Assembly: GCF_031822435.1 (NCBI RefSeq)
Contig: NZ_JAVQLW010000001.1
Location: forward strand, 629,501-693,500
DNA: 64,000 nucleotides
Direction: 5' to 3'
From: Paracoccus sp. MBLB3053
GTDB taxonomy: Bacteria > Pseudomonadota > Alphaproteobacteria > Rhodobacterales > Rhodobacteraceae
Numbering within the stretch: position 1 is the stretch's first letter; each line of letters begins with the position of its first letter. Under the pieces are notes generated by a model. That model ran no database searches and had not been told where the DNA came from. It saw only the letters and a list, made by a program, of their open reading frames with translations. Of the stretch, positions 28,035 to 36,795 are shown in pieces. Position numbers and translations under genes: made by a program.

Positions 28035-28769
28035 ATGAGTGATCCGAAGGGCATGGTCAGTTTCGTTTCCTCGGGGCCCGGTGACCCCGAGTTGCTGACG
28101 ATGCGCGCCATCCTGCGCCTCGAAGCGGCCGATGTGGTGCTTTACGACGATCTGGCCTCGGGGCCGGTGCTGGAGCGCGCCGGATCTCAGGCCGAGCGCA
28201 TTGCAGTCGGCAAACGCGCCGGCCGCCCTTCCGCCAAGCAGGAACATGTCAATGCGCTGCTGGTCGAACACGCGAGCGCCGGACGCAAGGTCGTCCGCCT
28301 GAAATCGGGCGACTCGGGCATCTTTGGACGGCTTGAGGAAGAAATAGCCGCGCTTCGTGCCCATCAGATCCCCTTCGAGATCGTGCCCGGCGTGCCCTCG
28401 GCCATGGCGGCGGCCGCTGTCGCGGGCATCCCTCTGACCCGCCGCCTGACGGCGCGTCGGTTGCAATTCGTCACGGGTGCGGATGTGACCGGCGGGCTGC
28501 CGGGCGATCAGAACTGGGCCGCGCTGGCTGACGGGAATGCAACCACCGTCGTCTTCATGGGGCAGCGCACCTTCCCGAAAATGGCCGAAGAGCTGATCCG
28601 ACACGGCATGGCCCCGGACACCCCGGCCCTGTTGGCCGAAGCCATTGGGCATCCTCACCAGAGGCTGATCCGGACGACGGTCAAGGGACTGGCCGCATTG
28701 CTTGCAGCCGAAGGCCCGAGCGCGCACCCTGCGCTGATCCTTTACGGACCGCTGGCGGAGATGCCCTGA
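28035..28769 (+). CDS. cobA: Uroporphyrinogen-III C-methyltransferase
   Basis: SUMT enzyme that methylates uroporphyrinogen III at C2 and C7 to precorrin-2, the branch point to cobalamin and sirohaem. 244 aa from ATG 28035; an alternative ATG lies at 28005, neither with a strong RBS. Motifs: FVSSGPGDPELLTMRAILRL, DVVLYDDLASGPVLERA, VVRLKSGDSGIFGRLEEEIA and PGVPSAMAAAAVAGIPLT. This is the stand-alone form without CysG dehydrogenase domains. Divergent from pyrB. Confidence 0.94.
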   Translation: MSDPKGMVSFVSSGPGDPELLTMRAILRLEAADVVLYDDLASGPVLERAGSQAERIAVGKRAGRPSAKQEHVNALLVEHASAGRKVVRLKSGDSGIFGRLEEEIAALRAHQIPFEIVPGVPSAMAAAAVAGIPLTRRLTARRLQFVTGADVTGGLPGDQNWAALADGNATTVVFMGQRTFPKMAEELIRHGMAPDTPALLAEAIGHPHQRLIRTTVKGLAALLAAEGPSAHPALILYGPLAEMP

Positions 28770-28852
28770 GTTCCGGTCGCGGGCTTTTCGCGGGGACCAC
28801 GCTTGCACCCGCCCCGCCCAGGGATATTCTGACGCCGCATAGGGGGACTGGT

Positions 28853-28906
28853 ATGGCACGCAGCAAGATCCAGACGGGCAAGATCAAGATGGACGGTCCC
28901 GCATGA
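28853..28906 (+). CDS. Possible 17-codon leader ORF of the tusA-like gene
   Basis: Encodes MARSKIQTGKIKMDGPA from an ATG preceded by AGGGGG with 6-nt spacing; its TGA overlaps the ATG of the tusA-like gene (ATGA). It may only serve to couple translation. There is no homology evidence, so low confidence. Confidence 0.25.
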   Translation: MARSKIQTGKIKMDGPA

Positions 28907-29136
28907 CCAAGCGGATCGACGCGCGGGATCTGCTTTGCCCTCTTCCCGTTCTCAGGCTGCGCAAAGGTCTGATCGGGGCCAGTCCGGGCACGCGTGTCGT
29001 GCTTGTGGCAACCGATCGCGCCGCCTTGGTCGACGTGCCGCATTTCTGCGCCGAATCCGGGCATCTTCTGATTTCCATGACGCCGCTTGTCTGCGGCGCG
29101 ACCGAGTTTCTTGTCGAGCGCGGGCCGGATGCTTGA
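28903..29136 (+). CDS. TusA-family sulfurtransferase-like protein
   Basis: 77-aa small alpha/beta protein with the TusA pattern RIDARDLLCPLPVLRLRKGL, where Cys12 is the persulfide-carrying residue. Family members relay sulfur for tRNA thiolation, molybdenum cofactor or other thio-transfer. The C-terminal half has unusual extra cysteines (HFCAESG, LVCGATEF). Upstream is a 17-codon leader ORF; downstream it overlaps the AEC permease gene by 8 nt. The partner and target are not evident. Confidence 0.88.
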   Translation: MTKRIDARDLLCPLPVLRLRKGLIGASPGTRVVLVATDRAALVDVPHFCAESGHLLISMTPLVCGATEFLVERGPDA

Positions 29137-30058
29137 GATCTTCCTGAAAACCTTACCGTTCTTTCTTCTGATTGGAACCGGCTGGCTTGCCGGATGGACG
29201 CGGTTCTTTCCCGAACAGGCGACGGGATGGCTCACGAAATTCGTGTTCTATTTCGCGCTCTCGGCCATGCTCTTCCGTTTCGCCGCAAGCGTGGATGTGG
29301 AAAGCCTGTTCGATCCGGCCTTCGTGCTGGCCTATCTTTGCGGCTCTCTGGCGGTCTGGGCGCTGGCACTGGGTGTGGCGTTCTGGCGCCGTCTTCCGCT
29401 GGCCGAGGCCGCCATGGAGGCCCATACCGCCATGATCGGGAATACCGGGTTTCTGGGCGTTCCCATGTTGGCCGTGCTCTTGGGTGAACAGGCAATCGGT
29501 CCGATCCTGATGGTGCTGACGATCGACCTCGTGGTCTTCTCGACGCTCGTCACCCTGCTGATCACCGGGGCGCGGCAGGGACGCATCACCGTCGCGGCGA
29601 TCCGTCCGCTGGCCCGCGGGATCGCCGCGAACCCGATGATCGTCTCGATGGTCGCGGGGTTGCTCTGGGCGCGTCTGCATCTGCCGATGCCGGCGCCGTT
29701 GGACGAATTCCTCGCGCTGCTGGGGGCAGCTGCCACACCCGGTGCGCTTTTCGCCATCGGCGCGAGCCTCGCCGGAAAATCCGCCGAAAGGCTGGGCCCG
29801 GCAATCTGGCTCAGCTCGGCCAAGCTGATCCTGCATCCCTTGGCGGTGGCCATCGCGGCGCTCTTCCTGTTCAGCGTGGAGCCCTTTGCGGCTGGCGTGA
29901 TGATCGCCGCAGCCAGCCTGCCCGTTGCCGGAAACGTCTATATCCTGGCTCAACATTTCGGAGTGGCGGCCCATCGTGTGTCGACCGCCATTCTCATTTC
30001 GACGGCAGCGAGCATCGCGACCTTGCCCGCTGTCATTCACTGGATCACGAAAGGCTAG
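29129..30058 (+). CDS. AEC (auxin efflux carrier) family transporter
   Basis: 309-aa integral membrane protein with ten or so hydrophobic segments, starting MLEIFLKTLPFFLLIGTGWLAG. N-terminal WLTKFVFYFALSAMLFRFAA and AHTAMIGNTGFLGVPMLAVL, and C-terminal AASLPVAGNVYILAQHFGV, are AEC/MleP-type repeat motifs. Members export or exchange small organic acids and amino acids such as malate or malonate. The ATG lies inside the tusA-like reading frame, 8 nt before its stop. The substrate is not inferable. Confidence 0.9.
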   Translation: MLEIFLKTLPFFLLIGTGWLAGWTRFFPEQATGWLTKFVFYFALSAMLFRFAASVDVESLFDPAFVLAYLCGSLAVWALALGVAFWRRLPLAEAAMEAHTAMIGNTGFLGVPMLAVLLGEQAIGPILMVLTIDLVVFSTLVTLLITGARQGRITVAAIRPLARGIAANPMIVSMVAGLLWARLHLPMPAPLDEFLALLGAAATPGALFAIGASLAGKSAERLGPAIWLSSAKLILHPLAVAIAALFLFSVEPFAAGVMIAAASLPVAGNVYILAQHFGVAAHRVSTAILISTAASIATLPAVIHWITKG

Positions 30059-30061
30059 ACC

Positions 30062-30862
30062 ATGCTTGGCATCTCGGAACTTCGCCTGACCAACCTGCTC
30101 TTCGACATGGATGAAGAGGGCATCGCGACTGTCACGCTCAATCGCCCTGCCAAGCGCAACGCCTTGGATGCCCAGACCATCGAGGAACTGATCGGGGTCT
30201 TCACCGCGCTTCCGTCCTCGGGCGCGCGTGCCGTCGTGCTGCGCGCCGAAGGGCCGCATTTCTGCGCCGGACTGGATCTGGTCGAACATGGTCGCGCCGA
30301 GCGCAGCCCCGCGGAATTCATGCGCATTTGCCTGCGCTGGCACGAGGCGTTCAACAAGATCGAATATGCGGGGCTTCCCGTGATCGCGGCGCTGAAGGGC
30401 GCGGTTGTGGGCGGCGGGTTGGAGCTTGCCTCATCCGTGCATATCCGGGTGATGGACGAGACGACGTATTTCGGCCTGCCCGAGGGGCAGCGCGGGCTGT
30501 TCACGGGCGGCGGCGCCACCATTCGCGTTCCTGCGCTGATCGGCAAGGCGCGGATGGTCGACATGATGCTGACCGGCCGGCTGTATTCCGGCGACGAGGC
30601 CGTCTCGGTCGGGCTGGCCCAGTATCGTGTGGCGGACAGCGAGGCCAAGGCATACGAGTTGGCCCGCATTGCGGCTCAGAATACGCCGCTGTCGAACTTT
30701 GCGGTCTGCTCCGCCATTTCTCACATGCAGAACATGTCCGGGCTAGACGCGGCCTATGCCGAGGCAATGGTGGCCGGCATCGTCAACACGCAGGATGCGG
30801 CCAAGGGGCGGCTCGATTCCTTCGCTCGCGGCACCGCGGACAAGATCAAGCCTGCGGGATAA
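30062..30862 (+). CDS. Crotonase/enoyl-CoA hydratase family protein
   Basis: 266-aa CoA-dependent crotonase-fold enzyme. Oxyanion-hole segments are [14 protein letters not shown] and [39 protein letters not shown] follows. Residues differ from the classical enoyl-CoA hydratase pair of glutamates, so the reaction (hydratase, isomerase or other) is open. Starts 3 nt after the AEC transporter stop and is convergent with the DUF2794 gene 18 bp away. Confidence 0.9.
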   Translation: MLGISELRLTNLLFDMDEEGIATVTLNRPAKRNALDAQTIEELIGVFTALPSSGARAVVLRAEGPHFCAGLDLVEHGRAERSPAEFMRICLRWHEAFNKIEYAGLPVIAALKGAVVGGGLELASSVHIRVMDETTYFGLPEGQRGLFTGGGATIRVPALIGKARMVDMMLTGRLYSGDEAVSVGLAQYRVADSEAKAYELARIAAQNTPLSNFAVCSAISHMQNMSGLDAAYAEAMVAGIVNTQDAAKGRLDSFARGTADKIKPAG

Positions 30863-30880
30863 GGCGCGTCGCCGTCTGGG

Positions 30881-31216
30881 TCAGTCGATCGAGCGGATCA
30901 GCTTCTTTTCCAACACACGCAGCACCATCGCGAGATCCTGGCCGCGCTTCAGGATGCGTCCGTCCATGCCGATCACGGCGTATTGCCCCTGGGCCTGCCG
31001 CAGCTTTGGCCGCTTTTCGATGCGGTAAAGGGGATGCTCGGCCGCGCGGCGAAAGACCGAGAACACCGCAACCTCGCGCAGGAAAGAAAGCGCGTAGTCG
31101 CGCCATTCGCCGGCCGACACCATGCGGCCGTAAAGCGAAAGGATGATACCAAGCTCGACCCGGTCAAATGTGACCTGATCCTGTTGCCAGCCTGTCCCAA
31201 GTGGCGCGTTCATCAT
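30881..31216 (-). CDS. DUF2794 domain-containing protein
   Basis: 111-aa protein typical of alphaproteobacteria. The DUF2794 core is GRMVSAGEWRDYALSFLREV, AVFSVFRRAAEHPLYRIEKR and QYAVIGMDGRILKRGQDL. No signal or membrane segment. The function is unknown. The first of two adjacent ATG codons is used; no strong RBS is seen. Confidence 0.9.
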   Translation of the reverse strand: MMNAPLGTGWQQDQVTFDRVELGIILSLYGRMVSAGEWRDYALSFLREVAVFSVFRRAAEHPLYRIEKRPKLRQAQGQYAVIGMDGRILKRGQDLAMVLRVLEKKLIRSID

Positions 31217-31327
31217 GACGGAATGGTGACATCTTGCCCCGAACCGTTCAACGAAAAACGATTGAGGCCGCGATTGTTACCGCCCGGTTCTTTGGGAAAG
31301 GACCGAACGAACATCGCCCATCCATCT

Positions 31328-31744
31328 TCAGTTGGCACGCTGGCGCGCACGGAACGGCAACGGAGCGACGGGAATGCCATCCTCGATCAGCTTCTTTGCG
31401 TCCTCCAGCCGCGCCTCACCGTGGATGGCGCGTTCAGGCACCTTGCCATCGTGCATGGCCCGAGCCTCGGCGGCAAAGGACATGCCGACATAGTGCGAAT
31501 TCGCCTCGACATGATCGCGCAGCTTCTCGATCGCCTGCTCGACCGGGTTGCGCGGAGACTGAAGGTCAGGCCCGGCGCCGGGATTGGCGACGCGCGGTGC
31601 CATCAGGGCCTTTTCAACCGACACCGAGCCGCAGATCGCGCAGGACACCTGTCCGGCCTTCTTCAGGTCATCGAAACCGTCAGAAGAACGGAACCAGCCA
31701 TCAAACTCATGGCCATTTTCGCAACGCAGCTCATATCGGATCAT
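31328..31744 (-). CDS. DUF1178 family protein with N-terminal zinc-ribbon-like cysteines
   Basis: 138 aa, starts MIRYELRCENGHEFDGWFRS. It has four N-terminal cysteines in two pairs (C8, and CAIC with a third nearby) that look like a zinc ribbon. The C-terminal part contains HYVGMSFAAEARAMHDGKVP(ERAIHGEA), typical of DUF1178. No known function; widespread in Rhodobacteraceae and near waaA here. Confidence 0.88.
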   Translation of the reverse strand: MIRYELRCENGHEFDGWFRSSDGFDDLKKAGQVSCAICGSVSVEKALMAPRVANPGAGPDLQSPRNPVEQAIEKLRDHVEANSHYVGMSFAAEARAMHDGKVPERAIHGEARLEDAKKLIEDGIPVAPLPFRARQRAN

Positions 31745-31785
31745 CTCTTCACCCTTTCGCCCCCGATATCAGTCCTGTCACGACC

Positions 31786-33039
31786 TTATGCAAGACTGCC
31801 GCGAGCGAAGCTGCGAATTCGCGATATCAGCGGGGACGGATCACCCGCGCGTTCCAGCAGTAGCGCACGAGCCGCTTGCCCCATGCGACGCTGCGCGGGC
31901 ACGTCTTGGGCCAGGGCGGAAAGCCGCAGGGCCAGATCACCCGGATCACAGCGCATCGCAGCACCCGCCCCGGCAAGGTCACGGTAGTCAGGGGCATGGT
32001 TCGATACGTTCGGGCCGTAAAGGATCGCGCACCGCGAAGCCGCGGGCTCCCATGGGGTGTGGCCGCCCCGATCGGTAAAGGAACCGCAAGTGATGCAGAT
32101 GCCGGCGGCGGCATACCAATCGGCCATCTCTCCCAGCGTGTCCGCCAGAAGGATCTGCGCTTCTCTTCCATCCCCCCTGCTGCGCCGCCCAAATTCCAGC
32201 CCCCGGGCCGCCAGCATCGCGGCAATGGCACCGCCGCGTTCGGGATGGCGCGGCGCAAGGATGAATCGCAGATCCGGGATCGCAGCCCGTGCGGAGAGAT
32301 AGGCATCGAGCACGATCTCGTCCTCGCCTTCATGTGTCGATGCCGCAAGAACCGTCCGCGCACGCATCGGGCCGTCCTCGGGCGGGGTCACCTTGGCAGG
32401 CCCCAGCAATTTCAGGTTGAGCCGCCCTGCCACCGCGCGACTTGGAAGCCCGAGTCGAAGCAGGCGCTCCTCGCTCGCCTCGTCCTGGGCGGAAAGCACG
32501 TCGATACGCTTCAGCATCGGCCCGATCAGCCACGGCACCTTCGCCCAGCGCGCGGCCGATCGTTCAGAGATGCGCGCGCCAACCACCACTTGCGCCACGC
32601 CCAACTCACCAGCCATGGCAGAGCGGTTCGGCCACAGCTCGTTTTCCACCGTGACCAGCACGGAAGGTTCGACCCGGGCCAGAAAACGTGCAACTGCCTG
32701 GGGAACGTCAAGCGGTGCCAGCGTCGCCGGATAGCCCAGCTTGCCCGCCAAGGCGCGTCCGGTTGTGCTGTTCGTCGTGATGGTCAGCGGGCGCTCGGCG
32801 GCCATGGCCTTTGCCAGGACGCGGGCCGAGTTAAGCTCGCCCACGCTGGCGGCGTGCAGCCAGATGCCCCCGGGTGTAATCGGCGGGCCGGAAAGCGCCA
32901 GTCTTTCGCGCAGATCCGGGCCCGAAAGCAGCGAGCCGCCCCGAAGAGCCAATCCCGCAAGCGCCGTTGCGCCACGCCAGATCAAGGGCAGATTCCCGCG
33001 CTGATTGTCAAACTCGTCTCTCCGGTCAGGACCAGCCAA
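31786..33039 (-). CDS. waaA: 3-deoxy-D-manno-octulosonic acid transferase
   Basis: Adds Kdo from CMP-Kdo to lipid A precursors. GT30 family, 417 aa in the longest frame. Landmarks: IWLHAASVGELNSARVLAKA, VTVENELWPNRSAMAGELGV, VVGARISERSAARWAKVPWL and TCGSFTDRGGHTPWEPAASR. The start is uncertain: the longest frame opens with TTG at 33039, lacks a good RBS and lacks a clear N-terminal membrane anchor; a later TTG near 32985 would begin close to the hydrophobic WRGATALAGLALRGG segment. Confidence 0.93.
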   Translation of the reverse strand: MAGPDRRDEFDNQRGNLPLIWRGATALAGLALRGGSLLSGPDLRERLALSGPPITPGGIWLHAASVGELNSARVLAKAMAAERPLTITTNSTTGRALAGKLGYPATLAPLDVPQAVARFLARVEPSVLVTVENELWPNRSAMAGELGVAQVVVGARISERSAARWAKVPWLIGPMLKRIDVLSAQDEASEERLLRLGLPSRAVAGRLNLKLLGPAKVTPPEDGPMRARTVLAASTHEGEDEIVLDAYLSARAAIPDLRFILAPRHPERGGAIAAMLAARGLEFGRRSRGDGREAQILLADTLGEMADWYAAAGICITCGSFTDRGGHTPWEPAASRCAILYGPNVSNHAPDYRDLAGAGAAMRCDPGDLALRLSALAQDVPAQRRMGQAARALLLERAGDPSPLISRIRSFARGSLA

Positions 33040-33063
33040 GCCTAGTCCCGCTCGGAACCGGGA

Positions 33064-33756
33064 TCAACGCAGCACGGCCTCGGCCGCGGCGCGGATCGCG
33101 CGGATGTTCTCGCCATAGGGCGCGCTGTTCGACACCGACCCGCCCTTGAAGACCGCGGAACCGGCGACCAGAACATCGGCGCCCGCCTCGGCCACCAGGG
33201 GCGCGGTATTCGGATCGACACCGCCGTCAATCTCGATATGTACCGGACGGTCGCCGATCATGCTGCGCAGCGACCGGATCTTCTCAATCTGGCTCATGAT
33301 GAATTTCTGGCCGCCAAATCCAGGGTTCACGGTCATGACGCAGACCAGATCGACGTCGTCAAGCAATCCCTTGGCCGCTTCGACCGGGGTGCCGGGGTTC
33401 AGCGCAAGACCGGCCTTCGCGCCCGTTGCACGGATCGCCTGCAGCGTGCGGTGGATATGCGGGCCCGCCTCGAGATGGGCGGTGATGAAGTCTGCGCCGG
33501 ATTGGGCGAAGGCATCGATATAGCTGTCTACCGGCGAGATCATGAGGTGGACATCCATCACGCCCTTGATGTGGGGCCGAATGGCCTTGCAGGTCGCCGG
33601 GCCGAAAGTGATGTTCGGCACGAAATGCCCGTCCATCACGTCGACATGGACCCAATCGGCACCCTGCGACTCGATTGCCTGGATTTCCTGGCCGAAATTC
33701 GCGAAATCGGCCGAGAGGATCGAAGGGGCGATCTTGATGCGGCGATCGAAGCTCAT
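33064..33756 (-). CDS. rpe: Ribulose-phosphate 3-epimerase
   Basis: Interconverts ribulose-5-P and xylulose-5-P in the pentose phosphate/Calvin pathways. 230 aa TIM barrel. The start at 33756 (MSFDRRIKIAPSILSADFAN) has AGGAAGG upstream; upstream in-frame residues are not Rpe-like. Motifs: WVHVDVMDGHFVPNITFGP, FGGQKFI and EIDGGVDPNTAPLVAEAGAD. It is upstream of waaA in the same direction, with 24 bp between. Confidence 0.96.
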   Translation of the reverse strand: MSFDRRIKIAPSILSADFANFGQEIQAIESQGADWVHVDVMDGHFVPNITFGPATCKAIRPHIKGVMDVHLMISPVDSYIDAFAQSGADFITAHLEAGPHIHRTLQAIRATGAKAGLALNPGTPVEAAKGLLDDVDLVCVMTVNPGFGGQKFIMSQIEKIRSLRSMIGDRPVHIEIDGGVDPNTAPLVAEAGADVLVAGSAVFKGGSVSNSAPYGENIRAIRAAAEAVLR

Positions 33757-33917
33757 GGCACGTCCTTCCTGAAACTGCGCTGGGGCTGTGACTGCGCGAG
33801 GACTCAAGCGACTCGCGCGTGTCTTGCGCGTCCCGTTATCTCGGATGGCGGTCTGGCGCAACCGGAGCCGATGCCGCAGGAAGCTGCCGCCCGGGCCAGT
33901 GCGGAACCCGAACCCCC

Positions 33918-33945
33918 TTGGGCTTTTTCGCTCAGGCCTTATATT
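33918..33945 (+). promoter_or_regulatory. Promoter of the hslO operon
   Basis: TTGGGC (33918-33923), 16-bp spacer, TATATT (33940-33945), about 60 bp before the hslO start. The same stretch also reads CTTGGGC-N13-CCTTATATT, which resembles a heat-shock (RpoH) promoter. This is fitting for the redox chaperone Hsp33, but unproven. Confidence 0.5.
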
Positions 33946-34003
33946 GGGGGCAACGCGCGCCGCCTGGAAGGCAGGTCGCGCCCATCATTCCGAAGGACGA
34001 ATC

Positions 34004-35020
34004 ATGGCTCATACGAAGGATCTTTCCTGGGACGACAGCGTGTTGCCCTTTCAGCTGGATATCTCGGGCGTTCGCGGCCGCCTGACCCGGCTGGGTCCAA
34101 TCCTGGAACATATCCTGTCGCGTCACGACTATCCCGTCGCCGTCAGTGCGATGGTGGCCGAACTGGTTACGCTGACCGCCCTGATCGGCCCGACGATCAA
34201 GCTGCGCTGGAAGCTGTCGCTGCAGGTGCGCGGCAATGGTGCGATCCGCACCATCGCCACAGACTATTACGCGCCCGAGACCGAGGGCGGCCCGGCCCGT
34301 ATTCGCGCCTGGGCCAGTTTCGATGCCGAAAGGCTTGCGCCCGAGGGACCCGGCTTTGCGCAGATTGGCGAAGGCTATTTCGCGGTTCTGATCGACCAGG
34401 GCGAGGGAACGACCCCCTATCAGGGCCTGACCCCGCTGGCCGGCGGCTCGCTTGCCGCCTGCGCGCAGAACTACTTCCAACAATCCGAGCAATTGCCGAC
34501 GCGGTTCGAATTGACGGTGGGCCGCGCCCGGCTTCCCGGCCAATCCGACGAGCATTGGCGCGCCGGGGGTATCATGGTCCAGACGCTGCCCGCGCAGCCG
34601 CAGGTTCCCTCACCGGACGGTGCCGAGATCGAAGCCGCCGACATCCTGCAGGGCGCGCAGTCCGAAGACTGGAACCGCACGATCATGCTGATGTCCACCG
34701 TCGAGGCGATCGAACTGGTCGATGAGACGCTGCCGCTGCCCAACCTGCTCACTCGTTTGTTCCACGAGGAACAGCCGATGGTCTTCGACCGGCAGGGTTT
34801 GCATTTCGGCTGTTCGTGCAGTCCTGACCGGGTGCGGGGTACACTCTCGATCTACTCGGCCAAGGATATCGGCCACATGACCAATGATGAGGGTCTTGTC
34901 ACCGCCGATTGCCAGTTCTGCGGCGCCCGCTACGAGTTCGATCCGCGCAGCCTGGGTTTCGAGGCCACGATTGACGAAAATGGCAAGCCGCTGCCACCGT
35001 CCCAGCAAGCGGCGCAGTGA
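34004..35020 (+). CDS. hslO: Redox-regulated chaperone Hsp33
   Basis: Holdase activated by oxidative unfolding. 338 aa from ATG 34004 with GAAGGACG upstream. The zinc/redox switch at the C-terminus is visible as FGCSCSPDR and CQFCGARYEF, the paired CxC and CxxC centres. The N-terminal domain contains RGRLTRLGPILEHILSRHDY and YYAPETEGGPARIRAWASF. It heads a five-gene run (nudL, cca, ABC exporter, RNA methyltransferase) with tiny gaps or overlaps. Confidence 0.95.
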   Translation: MAHTKDLSWDDSVLPFQLDISGVRGRLTRLGPILEHILSRHDYPVAVSAMVAELVTLTALIGPTIKLRWKLSLQVRGNGAIRTIATDYYAPETEGGPARIRAWASFDAERLAPEGPGFAQIGEGYFAVLIDQGEGTTPYQGLTPLAGGSLAACAQNYFQQSEQLPTRFELTVGRARLPGQSDEHWRAGGIMVQTLPAQPQVPSPDGAEIEAADILQGAQSEDWNRTIMLMSTVEAIELVDETLPLPNLLTRLFHEEQPMVFDRQGLHFGCSCSPDRVRGTLSIYSAKDIGHMTNDEGLVTADCQFCGARYEFDPRSLGFEATIDENGKPLPPSQQAAQ

Positions 35021-35021
35021 C

Positions 35022-35618
35022 ATGCTGAGCGCGCCGCAAGATCTGCTGCGCGAACGTCTACTGAGGGCCTTGTCGGTGCCGGCAGTGCCCTCTTCCGATT
35101 ATGATCTGAACCCAGCCTATGCGACCCCCGTCGAGCTTCGGCCGGCAGGGGTCCTGGCGGCCTTTGACCGCCACGGCCGTCTGATCATGACGAAGCGAGC
35201 GAGCAGTCTTCGGCATCATCCCGGCCAGATCGCCCTGCCCGGCGGAAAGGTCGATCCGGGCGATGCCAACGAGATCGCGGCCGCGCTGCGCGAAGCGCAT
35301 GAAGAGATCGGGCTTGACCCTGCGCAGGTCGATATCCTGGGCACCCTGCCGCCGCATCGCACCGTGACGAACTTTGCGATGACGGCCGTTCTTGGGCTGA
35401 TACAGGGCGATTTCTGCGCCAAGCCGGAGGCCGAAGAGGTCGAGGAAGTCTTTTCGGTGCCATTTGCCCATATCGCCGACCCTGACAGCTACCGGATCGA
35501 ACGGCGTCGTTGGCGGGGCGGCTGGCGGTCTTACTATGTCGCCCCCTACGGACCTTATTACATCTGGGGCGCGACGGCGCGCGTCCTGCATTCGCTCGCA
35601 TTGCGGATGACGGCATGA
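35022..35618 (+). CDS. CoA pyrophosphatase (NUDIX)
   Basis: NUDIX hydrolase that cleaves CoA and CoA esters to phosphopantetheine and 3',5'-ADP. 198 aa. The UPF0035 motif LRHHPGQIALPGGKVDPGD, directly in front of the NUDIX box GGKV...REAHEEIGLD, is the signature of NudL-type CoA pyrophosphatases. Starts 1 nt after hslO; its stop overlaps the cca start (ATGA). Confidence 0.93.
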   Translation: MLSAPQDLLRERLLRALSVPAVPSSDYDLNPAYATPVELRPAGVLAAFDRHGRLIMTKRASSLRHHPGQIALPGGKVDPGDANEIAAALREAHEEIGLDPAQVDILGTLPPHRTVTNFAMTAVLGLIQGDFCAKPEAEEVEEVFSVPFAHIADPDSYRIERRRWRGGWRSYYVAPYGPYYIWGATARVLHSLALRMTA

Positions 35619-36790
35619 CGACCCGCATCGACGCCCCTTTCCTGCATGACCCGGCACTGGGCCGGGTGCTTTCCGCCCTCACAGGCGCAGGCCATCAGGC
35701 GCTGGTCGTCGGCGGAGCGGTCAGGAACGCGTTGTTGGGTCAGCCGACCTCGGATGTGGATATCGCGACCAGCGCACGCCCCGACGAAACCCGTCGCCTG
35801 TGCGAGGCAGCCGGGCTGCGCGCCGTTCCGACAGGCATCGAGCACGGCACCATCACCGTCGTCGTCGACGGCACGGGGTTCGAAGTGACCACCTTTCGCC
35901 GCGACGTCGAGACAGATGGCCGTCGCGCGATCGTCGCCTATTCGGACCGGATCGACGAAGACGCCCATCGTCGCGATTTCACCATGAACGCGCTTTATGC
36001 CGATGCCTCGGGGCTGGTCCTGGACCCGGTCGGCGGCCTGCCCGATCTTGCAGCCCGCCGCTTGCGGTTCGTGGGCGCCCCGCGCGAGCGCATCCGCGAG
36101 GATTTCCTGCGCATCCTGCGATTTTACCGCTTCCATGCCTGGTACGGTGCAAAAGGCGCAGCCGATGCCGAAGCGCTGGGGGCCTGCGCGGAACTGGCGG
36201 GCGGACTCGACGGGATTTCCCGCGAACGCATCGGGGCGGAAACGCGCAAGCTGCTTTCGGCCCCCGACCCGACCGAGGCCGTGACCCTGATGCGCGATGC
36301 CGGGGTTCTGGCCCATATCCTGCACGGCGCCGATCCTGGCCATCTTGCCGCACTGGTCGCGGTCGAACAGGCTATTGGCGCGCCAGCGGATTGGCAGCGC
36401 AGACTTGCCCTGCTGGGGGCGACCGACCCCGATTGCGCCCTGCGGCTTTCCCGCGATGAAGCCCGCTTTCATGAACGCCTGACGGCTTCCTTGGCGCTGC
36501 CCCTGCCCGAGGCCGCCTATCGGTTCGGCGCCCAGATCGCCCGTTCGGCCGCGCTCATCTCGATGGCCAGGGGCGCAACCCCCCGGGCCGAATGGGAAGA
36601 CGATATCGCGCAAGCCGCTTCTGCTCGCCTGCCGATTGCCGCGGGGGATCTCATGCCCGAACTTGCCGGACCCGAACTGGGCGAGGCGCTCAGACGTGCA
36701 GATGCAGCCTTCCTTGCCAGCGGCTTCAAGCTTGATCCCGAGGCGCTGAAACTGATCGCGCTCGGGCGCTCGGATGTGATGAAAGGGTGA
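35615..36790 (+). CDS. CCA tRNA nucleotidyltransferase / poly(A) polymerase family
   Basis: Adds or repairs the 3' CCA of tRNA (class II nucleotidyltransferase); poly(A) polymerase activity cannot be ruled out. 391 aa. Active-site motif VVGGAVRNALLGQPTSDVDI with the DVD carboxylates, then RRDFTMNALYAD, and the R-rich LRFVGAPRERIREDFLRILR neck. Overlaps nudL by 4 nt and the ABC gene start at its stop. The C-terminal half is less conserved and has no HD motif. Confidence 0.92.
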   Translation: MTTRIDAPFLHDPALGRVLSALTGAGHQALVVGGAVRNALLGQPTSDVDIATSARPDETRRLCEAAGLRAVPTGIEHGTITVVVDGTGFEVTTFRRDVETDGRRAIVAYSDRIDEDAHRRDFTMNALYADASGLVLDPVGGLPDLAARRLRFVGAPRERIREDFLRILRFYRFHAWYGAKGAADAEALGACAELAGGLDGISRERIGAETRKLLSAPDPTEAVTLMRDAGVLAHILHGADPGHLAALVAVEQAIGAPADWQRRLALLGATDPDCALRLSRDEARFHERLTASLALPLPEAAYRFGAQIARSAALISMARGATPRAEWEDDIAQAASARLPIAAGDLMPELAGPELGEALRRADAAFLASGFKLDPEALKLIALGRSDVMKG

Positions 36791-36795
36791 ACAGG

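Noticed and set aside
29153-30343. 396-codon Gln/His/Arg-rich frame antisense to the AEC carrier
   Set aside because: A typical reverse complement of a hydrophobic membrane-protein gene.
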